A stretch of DNA of 64,000 bases. Origin: Paracoccus aeridis (lineage in GTDB: Bacteria > Pseudomonadota > Alphaproteobacteria > Rhodobacterales > Rhodobacteraceae). The translations under genes and the position numbers were made by a program. Location: contig NZ_SELD02000010.1 of the NCBI RefSeq assembly GCF_004923205.2, forward strand, positions 1-64,000, given 5' to 3'. Position 1 is the first letter of the stretch. Each line of letters begins with the position of its first letter. Shown one piece after another: positions 8,629 to 17,671 of this stretch. The notes under the pieces were generated by a model that saw nothing but the letters and a program-made list of their open reading frames with translations, made no database searches and had not been told where the DNA came from.

Positions 8629-9566
8629 GTGCGATAGGCATCCTTGGCGCGGGCGCGTTCGGCACCGCGCTTGCGGTCGCGCTGTCGGCGAACGGGCCCG
8701 TCACGCTGTGGGGCCGCGACGTGGCGTTCGGGCGCGAGAACCCGCGCCTGCCCGGCGTCACGCTGCCCGAGGCAGTCCGGCCGACCGGCGAACTGGACCG
8801 CGCGCTCGCCCCGATCGTCCTTCTCGCGATACCGGCACAGGCGCTGTCCACGTTCCTTCGGGACCACGCCGCCGCGCTGGACGGCCGCGCCATCGTCAGC
8901 TGCGCCAAGGGCATCGACCTGGCGACGGGCCGGTCGCCCGCGCGGCTGATCGCGGAAGTCTGCCCTGCCGCGACCCCCGCCGTCCTGACCGGCCCCAGCT
9001 TCGCCGCCGACATCGCCCGCGGCCTTCCCACCGCCCTGACGCTTGCCTGCGCCGACCCGGCCGCGGGCCACCGGATGCAGCACGCCCTGTCCACCGCCGC
9101 GCTGCGGCTCTACCGGACCGAGGACGTGACGGGGGCCGAGCTTGGCGGCGCGCTGAAGAACGTGATCGCCATCGCCGCGGGCGCCGCCATCGGCGCGGGC
9201 TTCGGCGACAGCGCCCGCGCCGCGATCGTGACGCGCGGCTTTGCCGAGATGACGCGGCTCGCCGTCGCGATGGGGGCGCAGGCCGACACGCTTTCGGGCC
9301 TGTCCGGTCTCGGCGACCTGATCCTGACCACCACGTCGGACCAGTCGCGCAACTTCCGCTTCGGCCTGTCGCTGGGCCGGGGCGAGCCGTTCGCCGCCGG
9401 GGTCACCGTGGAAGGCGCGGCCACCGCCCGCGCCGTGGCCGCGCTTGCGGCAGGGAAGGGGATCGAGATGCCGATCTCCGCCCAGGTCGCGGCGCTTGCC
9501 GAAGGGCGGCGCGGCGTGGAAGAAGCCGTTGAAGCCCTGCTCGCCCGCCCCCTGAAGGAGGAATGA
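8625..9566 (+). CDS. gpsA: Glycerol-3-phosphate dehydrogenase [NAD(P)+]
   Basis: 313 residues. Reduces dihydroxyacetone phosphate to sn-glycerol 3-phosphate for phospholipid synthesis, in the cytoplasm. Begins with the Rossmann motif [34 protein letters not shown] and the catalytic [12 protein letters not shown] (Lys) are present, and the C-terminal helical domain contains [11 protein letters not shown]. Overlaps tsaD by 4 bp and the YciI-like gene by 1-4 bp. Confidence 0.96.
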   Translation: MSAIGILGAGAFGTALAVALSANGPVTLWGRDVAFGRENPRLPGVTLPEAVRPTGELDRALAPIVLLAIPAQALSTFLRDHAAALDGRAIVSCAKGIDLATGRSPARLIAEVCPAATPAVLTGPSFAADIARGLPTALTLACADPAAGHRMQHALSTAALRLYRTEDVTGAELGGALKNVIAIAAGAAIGAGFGDSARAAIVTRGFAEMTRLAVAMGAQADTLSGLSGLGDLILTTTSDQSRNFRFGLSLGRGEPFAAGVTVEGAATARAVAALAAGKGIEMPISAQVAALAEGRRGVEEAVEALLARPLKEE

Positions 9567-9835
9567 TGCCCCTGTTCGCCGTGATCTGCCGGGACCATCC
9601 CGGCGCGCTCCAGACCCGCATGGACACCCGCCCCGCCCATGTCGAATGGCTGAAGGCGGGCCCGGTGCAGCTGGCCGGGCCGCTGATCGAGGACGGCGAG
9701 ATGCGCGGCTCGCTGCTGGTGATCGAAGCGGACAGCCTCGGGTCCGCGACCGCCTGGGCCGCGGGCGATCCCTACAAGGCGGCGGGGCTGTTCGCCTCGG
9801 TCGAGGTGATCGAATGGAAGAAGTTCATCGGATGA
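9566..9835 (+). CDS. YciI-like protein
   Basis: 89 residues, a ferredoxin-like alpha/beta barrel fold of the YciI superfamily with the usual PAHVEWL and DPY(K)xAGLF stretches. The conserved His (in RPAHVEWL) and Asp (AAGDPY) proposed to be active-site residues are present; no reaction is established for this branch. Two ATGs in tandem (9563, 9566); I prefer 9566 because the AAGGAGGA ribosome-binding sequence at 9555-9562 would touch the first. Sits between gpsA and the EVE gene in an overlapping run, so probably one transcript. Confidence 0.85.
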   Translation: MPLFAVICRDHPGALQTRMDTRPAHVEWLKAGPVQLAGPLIEDGEMRGSLLVIEADSLGSATAWAAGDPYKAAGLFASVEVIEWKKFIG

Positions 9836-10257
9836 GGCGCTGGCTCTTCAAGTCGGAACCCGACGTGTTCGGCTGGGACGACCTCGTCGCCAAGGGCGAC
9901 AAGGGCGAGGAATGGAACGGCGTGCGTTCCTTTCAGGCCCGCAACATCATGCGCGAGATGAAGGTCGGCGACCGCGGCTTCTTCTACCATTCCAACATCG
10001 GCAAGGAAGTCGTGGGCATCGTCGAGGTGATCGCCGAGGCGCACCCGGATTCGACCGCGGACGATCCGAAATGGGAATGCGTGGACGTGAAGGCGGCCGG
10101 GCCGCTGCCCGCGCCGGTGACGCTGGCGCGGATCAAGGACGATCCGCGGCTGGCCGGGATGGTGCTGGTCCGGAACTCGCGCCTGTCGGTGCAGCCGGTG
10201 ACGGACGAGGAGTGGGAGATCGTGCTGGAACTCGCGCGGGAGGCGGCGGAGGGCTGA
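9832..10257 (+). CDS. EVE domain protein
   Basis: 141 residues, almost entirely one EVE domain (PUA-like fold; relatives include thymocyte nuclear protein 1). Visible features: the MRRWLFKSEPDVFGWDDL start, EEWNGVRSFQARN, and GFFYHSNIGKEVVGIVEV. EVE domains bind modified bases in DNA or RNA; the ligand here is unknown. Overlaps the YciI-like gene by 4 bp (ATGA). Its context is housekeeping, not a defence cluster. Confidence 0.92.
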   Translation: MRRWLFKSEPDVFGWDDLVAKGDKGEEWNGVRSFQARNIMREMKVGDRGFFYHSNIGKEVVGIVEVIAEAHPDSTADDPKWECVDVKAAGPLPAPVTLARIKDDPRLAGMVLVRNSRLSVQPVTDEEWEIVLELAREAAEG

Positions 10258-10339
10258 GGCGCGCGCCACCGTGACGCAGCCCGCGCGGGTTGTCCTTGCC
10301 CGGCCCGGGCACTAGATGGCCCGCAGGACAGGAGAAGAC

Positions 10340-12199
10340 ATGGCGCAGGCCCCGAGCCTCAGACCGACCACCGCCGCCCGCCCGGCCCCCCGCGCCGCAG
10401 CGCCTGCGGGGTCGGTCGGCCCCGCCGTCCGGGTCGGGGCGGACCGGCCGGCGACGAAGCGGGTCGGCGCGCTGTCGGCGCTGTGGCCGTTCCTCAGGCC
10501 CTACCGCGTGCTGATGGCTGCCGCACTGGTGGCGCTGGTCGTCACCGCCTCGATCAGCCTGATCCTGCCGGTCGCCGTGCGCCGGATCGTGGACGGCTTC
10601 GACCAGGGCGCGCAGCTTCTCGACAAGTATTTCCTCGCCGCGATCGGGATCACCACGCTGCTCGCGGTCGGCACCGCGCTGCGCTACGCGCTGGTGACGC
10701 GGCTGGGCGAGCGGGTCGTGGCCGACATCCGCAAGGCCGTGTTCGACCGCGTGATCGGCCTGTCGCCCGGCTTCTTCGAGAAGGTGATGACCGGCGAGAT
10801 CATCAGCCGCATCACCACCGACACCACGCTGATCCTGTCGGTGATCGGGTCGTCCGTGTCGCTGGCGCTGCGGCAGGTGCTGGTTGCCGTCGGCGGGCTG
10901 GTGATGCTGCTGCTGACCTCGGCCAAGCTGACGGGCCTTCTGCTGCTGCTGGTCCCGGTCGTCGTCGCGCCGATCTTCCTGCTGGGCCGCCGCCTGCGGG
11001 TGCTCGCGCGCGAGAACCAGGACTGGATCGCCAGCTCGTCCGGCACCGCGTCCGAAAGCCTGCTGGCCGCGCAGACCGTGCAGGCCTTCACCCACGAGAC
11101 GCTGACGAGGGCCGAGTTCGCCGACGTGACCGAACGGTCGTTCGTGTCGGCCCGCAAGCGCATCGACACCCGCGCGGTCATGACGGCGGTCGTCATCTTC
11201 CTGATCTTCGCGGGCGTGACCGGGGTCCTGTGGATCGGCGCGCGCGACGTGCGGGGCGGGCTGATGACGGTGGGCGAGCTGGTGCAGTTCGTCATCTACT
11301 CGATCATGGTCGCGGGCTCGGTCGGCGCGCTGTCCGAGGTCTGGGGCGAGCTGCAGCGCGCCGCCGGCGCGACCGAGCGGCTGGGCGAGCTGCTCGCGAC
11401 CGAGGACCCGATCCGCGACCCCGTTGACCCCGTGGCGCTGCCGCAGCCGGTCGCGGGCCGGATCGAGTTCAAGGGCGTGTCCTTCCGCTATCCCGCGCGC
11501 CCGGACGCCGCCGCGCTCGACGACATCGACCTGGCGATCGAACCGGGCGAGACGGTGGCGCTGGTCGGCCCGTCGGGCGCGGGCAAGACGACCGTGATCC
11601 AGCTCGTCCAGCGGTTCCGCGACCCCGACGCGGGCGCGATCGCCATCGACGGCGTGGACCTGCGCCACATGGCGCGGGCCGATTTCCGCCGCGCCATCGC
11701 ACTGGTCCCGCAGGACCCCGTGATCTTCGGCACCACCGCGCGCGAGAACATCCGCTTCGGCCGCCCCGACGCCACCGACGACGAGATCGTGGCGGCAGCA
11801 AAGGCCGCCCGCGCCGACGATTTCCTGCGGGCGCTGCCCGACGGCTACGACAGCCAGGTGGGCGAGCGCGGGGTGATGCTGTCGGGCGGGCAGAAGCAGC
11901 GCATCGCCATCGCCCGCGCGATCCTCCGGGATGCGCCGATCCTGCTGCTGGACGAGGCGACGAGCGCGCTCGATTCCGAATCCGAGCATCTGGTGCAGGA
12001 AGCGGTGGAGCGGCTGGCGCGCGGGCGCACCACCATCGTGATCGCGCACCGCCTGTCGACGGTGAAGAACGCCGACCGCATCGTCGTGATGGACCACGGC
12101 CGGATCGTGCAGCAGGGCACCCACGACGAGCTGATGGCGCAGGGCGGGCTTTACGCGCGGCTCGCGCGGCTGCAGTTCTCGCACGGGATCGCGGCCTGA
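10340..12199 (+). CDS. ABC exporter (fused permease-ATPase, MsbA-like)
   Basis: 619 residues. N-terminal six-helix ABC transmembrane domain (about residues 50-340) fused to a nucleotide-binding domain with Walker A GPSGAGKTT (about 411-419), signature LSGGQKQR, Walker B ILLLDEATSALD and H-loop IAHRLST. Works as a homodimer in the inner membrane. Subfamily B architecture resembles lipid or multidrug exporters; the substrate is not deducible. The first 45 residues are Ala/Pro-rich and look disordered. ATG at 10340 has a good CAGGAGA ribosome-binding sequence; an in-frame start 24 bp upstream does not. Confidence 0.92.
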   Translation: MAQAPSLRPTTAARPAPRAAAPAGSVGPAVRVGADRPATKRVGALSALWPFLRPYRVLMAAALVALVVTASISLILPVAVRRIVDGFDQGAQLLDKYFLAAIGITTLLAVGTALRYALVTRLGERVVADIRKAVFDRVIGLSPGFFEKVMTGEIISRITTDTTLILSVIGSSVSLALRQVLVAVGGLVMLLLTSAKLTGLLLLLVPVVVAPIFLLGRRLRVLARENQDWIASSSGTASESLLAAQTVQAFTHETLTRAEFADVTERSFVSARKRIDTRAVMTAVVIFLIFAGVTGVLWIGARDVRGGLMTVGELVQFVIYSIMVAGSVGALSEVWGELQRAAGATERLGELLATEDPIRDPVDPVALPQPVAGRIEFKGVSFRYPARPDAAALDDIDLAIEPGETVALVGPSGAGKTTVIQLVQRFRDPDAGAIAIDGVDLRHMARADFRRAIALVPQDPVIFGTTARENIRFGRPDATDDEIVAAAKAARADDFLRALPDGYDSQVGERGVMLSGGQKQRIAIARAILRDAPILLLDEATSALDSESEHLVQEAVERLARGRTTIVIAHRLSTVKNADRIVVMDHGRIVQQGTHDELMAQGGLYARLARLQFSHGIAA

Positions 12200-12272
12200 C
12201 GCGTGGCATGACGCGCTTCTGAATACGCGCACCCCCTTGCCCCCCGCGGCCGCATTTGGCACGGGGTCGATC

Positions 12273-13418
12273 ATGTCAGCACCCGTATCCGTCACAGACC
12301 TCTACGATGCCGGCGTCCGCGACGGGCGCATCAAGGACGACGCCGCGCAGCGCCGCGTCCTGCCCGCGCTCGACGCGATCGTGAGGGGGCTCGCGCAGGC
12401 ACCCGCGCCGCAGCCCCAGGGGGGTGGCTGGCTCGGCCGCATCTTCGGCGGGCAGACCGTCGCGCCCGCGCCGCAGGGGCCGCGCGGGCTTTATCTCTGG
12501 GGCGGGGTCGGGCGCGGCAAGTCGATGCTGATGGACCTGACGGTCGCCGCCGCCCCCATCGCCGCCAAGCGCCGGGTCCACTTCCACGAGTTCATGCAGG
12601 AAGTGCAGGCGGGGCTGGCAGAGGCGCGCAAGACCGGCGCGCAGGACGTGGTGCGCCCGGTGGCCGAACGCATCGCGGCGCGGACGCGGCTTTTCTGCTT
12701 CGACGAGATGCAGATCACGGACATCGCCGACGCGATGATCGTGGGGCGGCTGTTCCAGCTTCTGTTCGACGCCGGCGTCACCGTGGTCACGACCTCGAAC
12801 CGGGTGCCCGAGGATCTCTACAAGGACGGGCTGAACCGGCAGCTGTTCCTGCCCTTCATCGCGCTGATCCGGCAGCGGCTGGACGTGGTCAAGCTCGACA
12901 GCGACCGCGACTTCCGCCAGGGCCGCGTGGGCGGCGAGCAGGTGTGGTTCGCGCCGCTGGATGCGTTGGCGGCGCGCGGGATGGACGCGGCGTGGGACGA
13001 CCTGACCGACTGCGCCGCCCCCGCGCCGCTGCGGCTGGCCGTGAACGGGCGCGCGGTCGAACTGCCGCAGTCCTGCGGGCGGGTGGCGCGGGCCGGGTTC
13101 GACGATCTCTGCGGCAAGCCGCTGGGGCCGGCCGACTACCTCGCCCTGGCCGAGGCGGTGGACGTGCTGATGATCGACGGGGTGCCCCGGCTCGGGCCGC
13201 AGAACTTCGACAAGGCGAAGCGTTTCGTCACGCTGGTCGATGCGCTCTACGAGGCGAAGGTGCGCCTGTTCGCCAGCGCCGCAGAGGAGCCGGAGCGGCT
13301 CTATCCCACCGGCACAGGCAGCTTCGAGTTCGAGCGCACGGCGAGCCGCCTGCGCGAGATGCGCGCGGCGACATGGGGCCGGGCCGAGGCCGAAGCGGAC
13401 GCCGCGACCGGGGCCTGA
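12273..13418 (+). CDS. zapE: Cell division protein ZapE (AFG1-like ATPase)
   Basis: 381 residues. AAA-type P-loop ATPase of the AFG1/ZapE family; in E. coli ZapE acts on the Z ring under stress. Walker A GGVGRGKSMLMD, family block VHFHEFMQ, Walker B with arm FCFDEMQITDIADAMIVGRLF, and TTSNRVPEDLYKDGLNRQLFLPF are all present. Ends 3 bp from the convergent folC stop. Confidence 0.93.
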   Translation: MSAPVSVTDLYDAGVRDGRIKDDAAQRRVLPALDAIVRGLAQAPAPQPQGGGWLGRIFGGQTVAPAPQGPRGLYLWGGVGRGKSMLMDLTVAAAPIAAKRRVHFHEFMQEVQAGLAEARKTGAQDVVRPVAERIAARTRLFCFDEMQITDIADAMIVGRLFQLLFDAGVTVVTTSNRVPEDLYKDGLNRQLFLPFIALIRQRLDVVKLDSDRDFRQGRVGGEQVWFAPLDALAARGMDAAWDDLTDCAAPAPLRLAVNGRAVELPQSCGRVARAGFDDLCGKPLGPADYLALAEAVDVLMIDGVPRLGPQNFDKAKRFVTLVDALYEAKVRLFASAAEEPERLYPTGTGSFEFERTASRLREMRAATWGRAEAEADAATGA

Positions 13419-13421
13419 GCC

Positions 13422-14699
13422 TCAGCCGTTTTCCCGCAGCACCCGGCCTGCCAGATACAGCGAGCCGCAGATGAGGATGCGCGCGCCCGGCTCGCCCGCG
13501 GCGAGCGTCGCCACCGCCGTCCGGACGTCGTCGGAGGTGCTCGCGACGAGGCCCGCGCGCGCGGCGGCAAGGGCGGTCTCGCTGGCGGGCAGGGTGTTCT
13601 GCTCGCCCGGGATCGGTACGGCGGCAAGGCTCGCCGCGATCCCGGCCAGCGGGCGCATGTAGCCCACCACGTCCTTGGTGTTCAGCATCCCGCAGACCAG
13701 ATGCGTGGGCTTGCGGGGCATCGCCGCCAGCGTCGCGGCCACCGCCGCGCCGCCCGCCGGGTTGTGCCCGCCGTCCAGCCACAACTCGCAGCCATGCGCG
13801 GCCGCCGCATCCACCAGCGGCCCGCGCACGAGCCGCTGCATCCGCGCGGGCCAGACCGCGCGGGTCGTGGCGGCGGCGGCCTCGGCCTGGCCGAAGCCAA
13901 GCTCGCGCAGCGCGGCGATGGCAGTACCGGCGTTGTCGACCTGGTGCGGGCCGGGCAGGACGGGCAGCGGCACGTCCACCAGACCGCGTTCGTCCTGGAA
14001 CACCAGCGCATCCCCTTCGCGCGCGGCGGTCCAGTGCTGGCCCTGCGCCGACAGGCGGCAGCCCAGCCGTGCGGCGGCAAGCTCGATCACCTGCATGGCG
14101 TCGTCCTGCTGGCGGGCGACGACGCAGGGAACGCCGCGTTTCAGGATCCCGGCCTTCTCGGCCGCGATCTTCGCTAGCGTGTCGCCGAGATACTGCGTGT
14201 GGTCGATGCTGACCGGGGTGATCACCGTCAGGCGCGGCGCCGCGATCACGTTCGTCGCGTCGAGCCGCCCGCCGAGACCCACTTCCAGCAGCGTGAAATC
14301 CGCCTCGGCGCGGGAGAAGGCGAGGAAGGCGGCGGCGGTCGTCACCTCGAAGAAGGTGATGGGCCGGCCCGCGTTCACCCGCTCGACCTCGGCCAGAACG
14401 GCGGCGAGGTCCGCATCCGCGATGTCGCCGCCGGGCAGGCGGATGCGTTCGTTGAACCGCGCGAGGTGGGGCGAGGTATAGGCGTTCACCCGCAGCCCCG
14501 CCGCTTCCAGCCCCGCCCGGATCATCGCCTGGGTCGAGCCCTTGCCGTTCGTCCCCGCGATATGGATGACCGGCGCAATGCTGCGTTCAGGGTTGCCGAG
14601 GTCGGCCAGCAGCACCCGCAGCCGGTCCAGCGACATGTCGATGACCTTGGGGTGCAGCCGCGTCAGCCGGTCGAGAGCCGCGTCGGAACTGTCGGACAA
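13422..14699 (-). CDS. folC: Bifunctional dihydrofolate/folylpolyglutamate synthase
   Basis: 425 residues. Adds glutamate to dihydropteroate and extends the folate polyglutamate tail. Mur-ligase fold: P-loop IAGTNGKGSTQAM, LEVGLGGRLDATNVI, SIDHTQYLGDTLAKIAAEKAG, and WLDGGHNPAG in the C-terminal domain. The start is TTG at 14699: the family N-terminus (RLTRLHPKVIDMSLDR) lies upstream of the first ATG (codon 22), so a later start would remove it. Located 13 bp downstream of accD on the same strand, a pairing common in Proteobacteria. Confidence 0.94.
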   Translation of the reverse strand: MSDSSDAALDRLTRLHPKVIDMSLDRLRVLLADLGNPERSIAPVIHIAGTNGKGSTQAMIRAGLEAAGLRVNAYTSPHLARFNERIRLPGGDIADADLAAVLAEVERVNAGRPITFFEVTTAAAFLAFSRAEADFTLLEVGLGGRLDATNVIAAPRLTVITPVSIDHTQYLGDTLAKIAAEKAGILKRGVPCVVARQQDDAMQVIELAAARLGCRLSAQGQHWTAAREGDALVFQDERGLVDVPLPVLPGPHQVDNAGTAIAALRELGFGQAEAAAATTRAVWPARMQRLVRGPLVDAAAAHGCELWLDGGHNPAGGAAVAATLAAMPRKPTHLVCGMLNTKDVVGYMRPLAGIAASLAAVPIPGEQNTLPASETALAAARAGLVASTSDDVRTAVATLAAGEPGARILICGSLYLAGRVLRENG

Positions 14700-14712
14700 G
14701 GCCGCAGCCCGC

Positions 14713-15666
14713 TCAGGTCGTCTGCGGAACGGGCGGGGTCACGGCGGGCTGTTCCTCCTCGGCGGCCAGAGCCGACGGGATCACGCCCGGCGCGGGCAGG
14801 TCGGCCACCACCGGCGCGGACTGCCGGGTCAGCATCCGCAGGATCGACACCAGCTCCTCGCGCAACTTCTTGCGGTGCGTCACCCGGTCCAGCATGCCGT
14901 GTTCCAGCAGGTACTCGGCGCGCTGGAACCCCTCGGGCAGCTTCTCGCGGATGGTCTGTTCGATCACGCGGGGACCGGCAAAGCAGATCAGCGCGTTCGG
15001 TTCGGCGATCTGCACGTCGCCCAGCATCGCGTAGGATGCGGTGACGCCCCCCGTCGTGGGGTGGGTCAGCACGACGACATAGGGCAGGCGCGCTTCCTTC
15101 AGCATCTGCACCGCGACCGTGGAACGCGGCATCTGCATCAGCGACAGGATCCCTTCCTGCATCCGCGCGCCCCCTGCGGCCGAGAACAGGACCAGCGGCC
15201 GCTTCAGCTCGACCGCGCGCTGGGCGGCGGCGATGATGGCGTTGCCGACATACATCCCCATCGACCCGGCCATGAAGCTGAAGTCCTGGGCCGCCGCGAC
15301 GATGGGCGTGCGCCCCATCTCGCCTTCGGCCACCAGCATCGCTTCCTTCTCGCCCGTCGCCTTCTGCGCGGCCTTCATCCGGTCGGGGTATTTCTTCTGG
15401 TCCTTGAAGCCCAGCGGGTCGGCCACCGGGTCGGGCACCCGCACCTCGTTGAAGACGCCCCCGTCGAACAGCGCGGTGAAGCGTGCACGCGGGCTGATGG
15501 CCAGGTGGTGGTCGCAGCTGGTGCAGACATTCAAATTGTCGGCCAGTTCGCGGTGGAACAGCATGGTCCCGCACTCGGGGCACTTCGTCCACAGGTTCTC
15601 GGGAACTTCGCGCCGCGAGAACAGTGAGTTGATGCGCGGGCGAACATAGTTCGAGATCCAGTTCAT
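14713..15666 (-). CDS. accD: Acetyl-CoA carboxylase carboxyltransferase subunit beta
   Basis: 317 residues. With AccA, transfers the carboxyl group from biotin to acetyl-CoA, giving malonyl-CoA for fatty acid synthesis. The N-terminal zinc finger is intact (CPECG...CTSCDHH), followed by the crotonase-fold carboxyltransferase domain with FSAAGGARMQEG and the HPTTGGVTASYAMLGD loop. I chose ATG at 15666 (MNWISNYVRP) with AAAGG about 9 bases upstream; a GTG at 15675 is the alternative. Transcribed with folC and diverging from the cardiolipin synthase gene. Confidence 0.95.
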   Translation of the reverse strand: MNWISNYVRPRINSLFSRREVPENLWTKCPECGTMLFHRELADNLNVCTSCDHHLAISPRARFTALFDGGVFNEVRVPDPVADPLGFKDQKKYPDRMKAAQKATGEKEAMLVAEGEMGRTPIVAAAQDFSFMAGSMGMYVGNAIIAAAQRAVELKRPLVLFSAAGGARMQEGILSLMQMPRSTVAVQMLKEARLPYVVVLTHPTTGGVTASYAMLGDVQIAEPNALICFAGPRVIEQTIREKLPEGFQRAEYLLEHGMLDRVTHRKKLREELVSILRMLTRQSAPVVADLPAPGVIPSALAAEEEQPAVTPPVPQTT

Positions 15667-15765
15667 CCGGGGCACCTTTCGAGCGGTCGGCAGATCGGGT
15701 CTGGCGTGAGATAGGCCGCGCGGCGGCAGATTGCAATTCCGCCCCGCCAGCCGTTACCTGCGCCG

Positions 15766-17193
15766 ATGGGAACGGGCCTTCAGATCATCGCCTACAACGC
15801 GGTCATGCTGGCGCTTTGCGCGCGCGTGCTGATGCAGCCGCGGCTGGAGCCGTCGGCGCGGCTCGCCTGGGTGCTGGTGATCGCCGTCCTGCCGTTCGTG
15901 GGCATCCTCGGCTACGTCCTGTTCGGAGAGATCCGCGTGGGCCGGGCCGAGATGCGGGCGCGGCGCGGCGCGCGGCTGCACGTCTCTCGGATCTACGACC
16001 GCACCGCGCCGCCGTGGCCGGACCTGCCGCCCTGGGCCGAGCCGGTCGCGCTATCGGGTCAGGCCGTGGGCGGCCTGCCGATCGCGGACGGCAACCGGCT
16101 GACGCTGCTGCCCGAGGGTGACTGCGCCTTCGATCCCATCGTCCGGGCGATCGACGGGGCCACCCACCACGTCCACCTGATGTTCTACATCTGGCTTGCG
16201 GACGCGTCGGGCGGGCGCATCGCCGCCGCCGCGATCCGGGCGGCCGGGCGCGGCGTCGCGGTGCGGGTGATCGTGGACGAGGTCGGATCGCGCCCCTTCA
16301 TGCGCTCGCCCTGGTGGGCGCGGATGGTCGAGGCGGGGGTGGAGTGCCGCGCGGCGCTGCCGGTGGGGTTTCCGCTTCTGCGCGCGCTGGAACAGCGGCT
16401 CGACCTGAGGAACCACCGCAAGATCGTGCTGATCGACGGCCGCATCGCCTTCACCGGCAGCCGCAACTGTTCCGACCTCGCCTTCCGCCACAAGCCTCGC
16501 TTCGCCCCCTGGATCGACATCATGATCGAGTGCGAAGGCCCGGTCGTGCGCCAGATGCAGACCGCGTTCATCGTGGACTGGGTCGATGCGGGCGGCGAAT
16601 ACCTGCCCGACCTGCTCGCGTCGGGCGATGCGCCCTGCGACGGCAGCGTGCTTGCGCAGATGATCCCGACCGGGCCGGACCGCAGCTTCGGGTCGATGTC
16701 GGAAACCTTCGCCACGCTGGTCCACGGCTCGCGCGAGCGGGTCGTGATCTGCACGCCCTACTATGTCCCGGACGAACCGCTGGATTCGGCCATCCGGTCG
16801 GCCGCGCGGCGCGGCGTCGATGTCCACCTGATCCTGCCCGAGCGGAACGATTCCATGATCGTCGCCGCGGCCAGCCAGGGGTTCTGGAGCGGGCTCGTCC
16901 GCGCGGGCGTCAGGCTGCACCTGTTCCAGGGCGGGCTTCTTCATTCCAAGGTCATCACCGTCGACAGCCGCATGGCGATCATCGGCAGCGCGAACCTCGA
17001 CCGGCGCAGCTTCGAGCTGAACTACGAACTCAACATGTTCCTGGCCGATCCGATCACCGTTGCCGCGCTGGACATCCGGCTGCGGAGCTATCTCGACCGC
17101 TCGCGCAGCGTCGGCGTGGACGAGGTGCGGGGGTGGCCGTGGTACCAGCGCCTGCGCAACAACATCCTGGCGCTGGCGTCGCCGCTGCTGTGA
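15766..17193 (+). CDS. cls: Cardiolipin synthase-type phospholipase D protein
   Basis: 475 residues. Two N-terminal membrane segments (about 5-20 and 30-48, the PLDc_N region) precede two phospholipase D domains. The HKD motifs are slightly variant: NHRKIVLIDGRIAFTGSRN in the first and HSKVITVDSRMAIIGSAN in the second. The latter is canonical HxK-x4-D; the first reads His-x-Lys-x4-Asp as NHRKIVLID. Condenses two phosphatidylglycerols, or PG with another lipid, at the inner membrane. Substrate preference not visible. Confidence 0.9.
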   Translation: MGTGLQIIAYNAVMLALCARVLMQPRLEPSARLAWVLVIAVLPFVGILGYVLFGEIRVGRAEMRARRGARLHVSRIYDRTAPPWPDLPPWAEPVALSGQAVGGLPIADGNRLTLLPEGDCAFDPIVRAIDGATHHVHLMFYIWLADASGGRIAAAAIRAAGRGVAVRVIVDEVGSRPFMRSPWWARMVEAGVECRAALPVGFPLLRALEQRLDLRNHRKIVLIDGRIAFTGSRNCSDLAFRHKPRFAPWIDIMIECEGPVVRQMQTAFIVDWVDAGGEYLPDLLASGDAPCDGSVLAQMIPTGPDRSFGSMSETFATLVHGSRERVVICTPYYVPDEPLDSAIRSAARRGVDVHLILPERNDSMIVAAASQGFWSGLVRAGVRLHLFQGGLLHSKVITVDSRMAIIGSANLDRRSFELNYELNMFLADPITVAALDIRLRSYLDRSRSVGVDEVRGWPWYQRLRNNILALASPLL

Positions 17194-17246
17194 CGCCGCT
17201 GCCGTGACGCCGTGCCGTGATTGCGTGCCGTGATGAACCGGAAACC

Positions 17247-17582
17247 ATGACCGACCTCACCCGGCAGACCTGCACCCCCTGGGCCCCCGGCACCCCGCCG
17301 ATGGATGCCGACGCCGTCCGCGCCGGGCTGGCGGCGCTGCCCGACTGGACGCTGTCGGACGACGGCCGCGCGATCGTCCGCCGGATCGAGGTCAAGGGCT
17401 TCGCCCGCGCGTTGCAGCTTGCCAACGTGGCCGCGTGGCTGGGCGAGCGGCAGGGCCACCATCCCGACATCCGCTTCGGCTGGGGCTACTGCGAGGTGGC
17501 CATCACGACCCATGCCGCGGGCGGGCTGACCCGCAACGATCTGATCTGCGCGGCAAGGCTCGACGCGCTGCTTGGCCCCTGA
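17247..17582 (+). CDS. Pterin-4a-carbinolamine dehydratase-like protein
   Basis: 111 residues. Family of small tetramers that dehydrate 4a-hydroxytetrahydropterin and recycle the cofactor of aromatic amino acid hydroxylases. The core motif is intact: [20 protein letters not shown] followed by [10 protein letters not shown], with the two adjacent catalytic histidines. No phenylalanine hydroxylase is in the window, so a role in molybdopterin or pterin recycling is equally possible. ATG at 17247 places the family start correctly. Confidence 0.9.
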   Translation: MTDLTRQTCTPWAPGTPPMDADAVRAGLAALPDWTLSDDGRAIVRRIEVKGFARALQLANVAAWLGERQGHHPDIRFGWGYCEVAITTHAAGGLTRNDLICAARLDALLGP

Positions 17583-17671
17583 CGGCCCGCGATTTCGCGG
17601 CAACGCGCCCGGCGCGGCTTGCCCCTCTCAACCGGCGGCACTATTCCCGTTGGCAGCCAGGGGGACGCGCC

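Noticed and set aside
9832..10257. EVE domain gene as part of a defence system
   Set aside because: The EVE protein is alone among tsaD, gpsA and YciI-like genes, with no restriction or methylation genes nearby.
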